The position numbers were made by a program, and so were the translations under genes. The notes under the pieces are model-generated. The model was given only the letters and a program-made list of their open reading frames with translations. It ran no database searches and was not told where the DNA came from. 6,479 nucleotides of DNA. Origin: Candidatus Aegiribacteria sp. Its GTDB lineage: Bacteria > Fermentibacterota > Fermentibacteria > Fermentibacterales > JCC-6. This document shows, piece by piece, positions 5,909 to 6,479 of the stretch. Numbering within the stretch: position 1 is the stretch's first letter; every line of letters starts with the position of its first letter. The stretch covers positions 1 through 6,479 of the forward strand of contig DAOWJX010000279.1 of the NCBI GenBank assembly GCA_030640155.1. Reading direction: 5' to 3'.

Positions 5909-6479
5909 CCTCTTCAGGTTCGGTCTTCTCTTCTATAGAATCAGGATTATTAATACCATCTGAACTGGTTGGCAGCGTAGGAATCGGTCCCATGTCCGGG
6001 CGAAGTTCCTGGAAAATGGAGTTGATCTCCGAGCTGGAAATCGTTTCCTTCTCAAGCAGCTGCTCAGCAATACGTTCCACGATATCCTTGTTATCGTTCA
6101 GGATAACACGCGCAGTGCTGTATGCTTCTTCAACGAATCTCTTTACCTCTGAATCAATAACACGAGCAGTGTTCTCGCTGTAGTCCCTTGTTCTGTTGAA
6201 TTCTCTTCCAAGGAAAATCGTATCGCTTGTCTCAGAATGCGTAATCGGTCCGAGTTCTTCACTCATTCCCCATTCACATACCATCTTACGTGCGAGAGCA
6301 GTGGCTTTCTCAAGGTCATTTCCAGCTCCGGTACTCAGAGTATCAAGAAAAAGGATTTCCGATGCTCTTCCACCAAGAAGCATCGCGAGCATGCTCTCGA
6401 GCTTTTTGAGTGTGTAGGTATATCGATCATCAGCGGGAAGGAAGCTGGTCACTCCCATAGCCATCCCCCTTGGAACAAT
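5829..6479 (-). CDS. ftsH: ATP-dependent zinc metalloprotease FtsH, C-terminal part; 5' end outside the window
   Basis: FtsH is a membrane-anchored AAA+ hexamer that extracts and degrades membrane and short-lived cytosolic proteins. The window holds the end of the M41 peptidase domain. Reading in from the window edge it has IVPRGMAMGVTSFLP, LGGRASEILF, then STGAGNDLEKAT containing the third zinc ligand Asp. KMVCEWGMSEELGPI and the helical VERIAEQLLEKETISSSEI follow. The AAA+ domain and HExxH lie outside the window. After about GPIPTLP the tail is acidic and low in complexity (EEKTEPEEDDQKDDGSEED, then SGGSGGES). Such variable tails are common in FtsH. Here the last 65-80 nt also encode the start of folE in another frame. 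This is the first gene of the visible operon; its promoter is outside the window. Confidence 0.96.
   Translation of the reverse strand: MVPRGMAMGVTSFLPADDRYTYTLKKLESMLAMLLGGRASEILFLDTLSTGAGNDLEKATALARKMVCEWGMSEELGPITHSETSDTIFLGREFNRTRDYSENTARVIDSEVKRFVEEAYSTARVILNDNKDIVERIAEQLLEKETISSSEINSIFQELRPDMGPIPTLPTSSDGINNPDSIEEKTEPEEDDQKDDGSEEDRTGSKADSGGSGGES

Noticed and set aside
1..6479. CRISPR array, tRNA, rRNA, riboswitch or toxin-antitoxin/defence genes
   Set aside because: No regularly spaced repeats, cloverleaf sequences or known leader structures were seen. The coding regions are accounted for by the annotated genes.

Overview
This window is bacterial chromosome of moderate base composition. 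It holds seven protein-coding genes in two blocks that converge on each other, with a small transposon-like element sitting exactly where they meet. No ribosomal, tRNA or taxon-specific marker is present, so the organism cannot be named. The ftsH-folE-folP-cdaA order, a dihydropteroate synthase with a long N-terminal domain, and the divergence of several proteins from textbook versions suggest an uncultured or poorly sampled bacterial phylum. That is an inference only.

Left block (+ strand, 1-1237): the C-terminal half of priA, the primosomal replication-restart helicase. It runs from the DEEH helicase motif through an intact eight-cysteine zinc module to the natural stop codon.

Middle (1238-2510): a compact 1273-bp element bounded by 26-bp imperfect terminal inverted repeats (23 of 26 positions match). 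It carries one gene, on the minus strand, for a Y1/HUH transposase of the REP-associated (RAYT) type fused to a DnaA domain IV-like DNA-binding domain. The gene has a candidate promoter that would give an almost leaderless transcript, and a weak hairpin terminator. The left repeat starts at the base after the priA stop codon. The right repeat supplies the last two codons and the stop of the neighbouring minus-strand gene. The element is visibly more AT-rich than its surroundings.

Right block (minus strand, transcribed from 6479 down to 2502): a tight operon-like run of ftsH (3' end only), folE, folP, cdaA and a 263-codon gene. folE overlaps ftsH by 65-80 nt, folE and folP meet at TGAATG, folP and cdaA are 15 nt apart, and the last gene begins 2 nt after cdaA. 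FtsH is a membrane AAA+ protease. FolE and FolP make the pterin precursor and dihydropteroate of folate synthesis. CdaA makes the second messenger c-di-AMP.

The last gene lies where cdaR/ybbR and glmM often follow cdaA. Its product keeps the overall pattern of a trans-polyprenyl diphosphate synthase (IspA-like) but has lost both aspartate-rich metal-binding motifs, the GKRLRP substrate loop and the GQ motif. It therefore looks like a pseudoenzyme. That protein in a c-di-AMP/folate operon, and the repeat-bounded transposase-DnaA fusion at the convergent gene junction, are the two most interesting items here.
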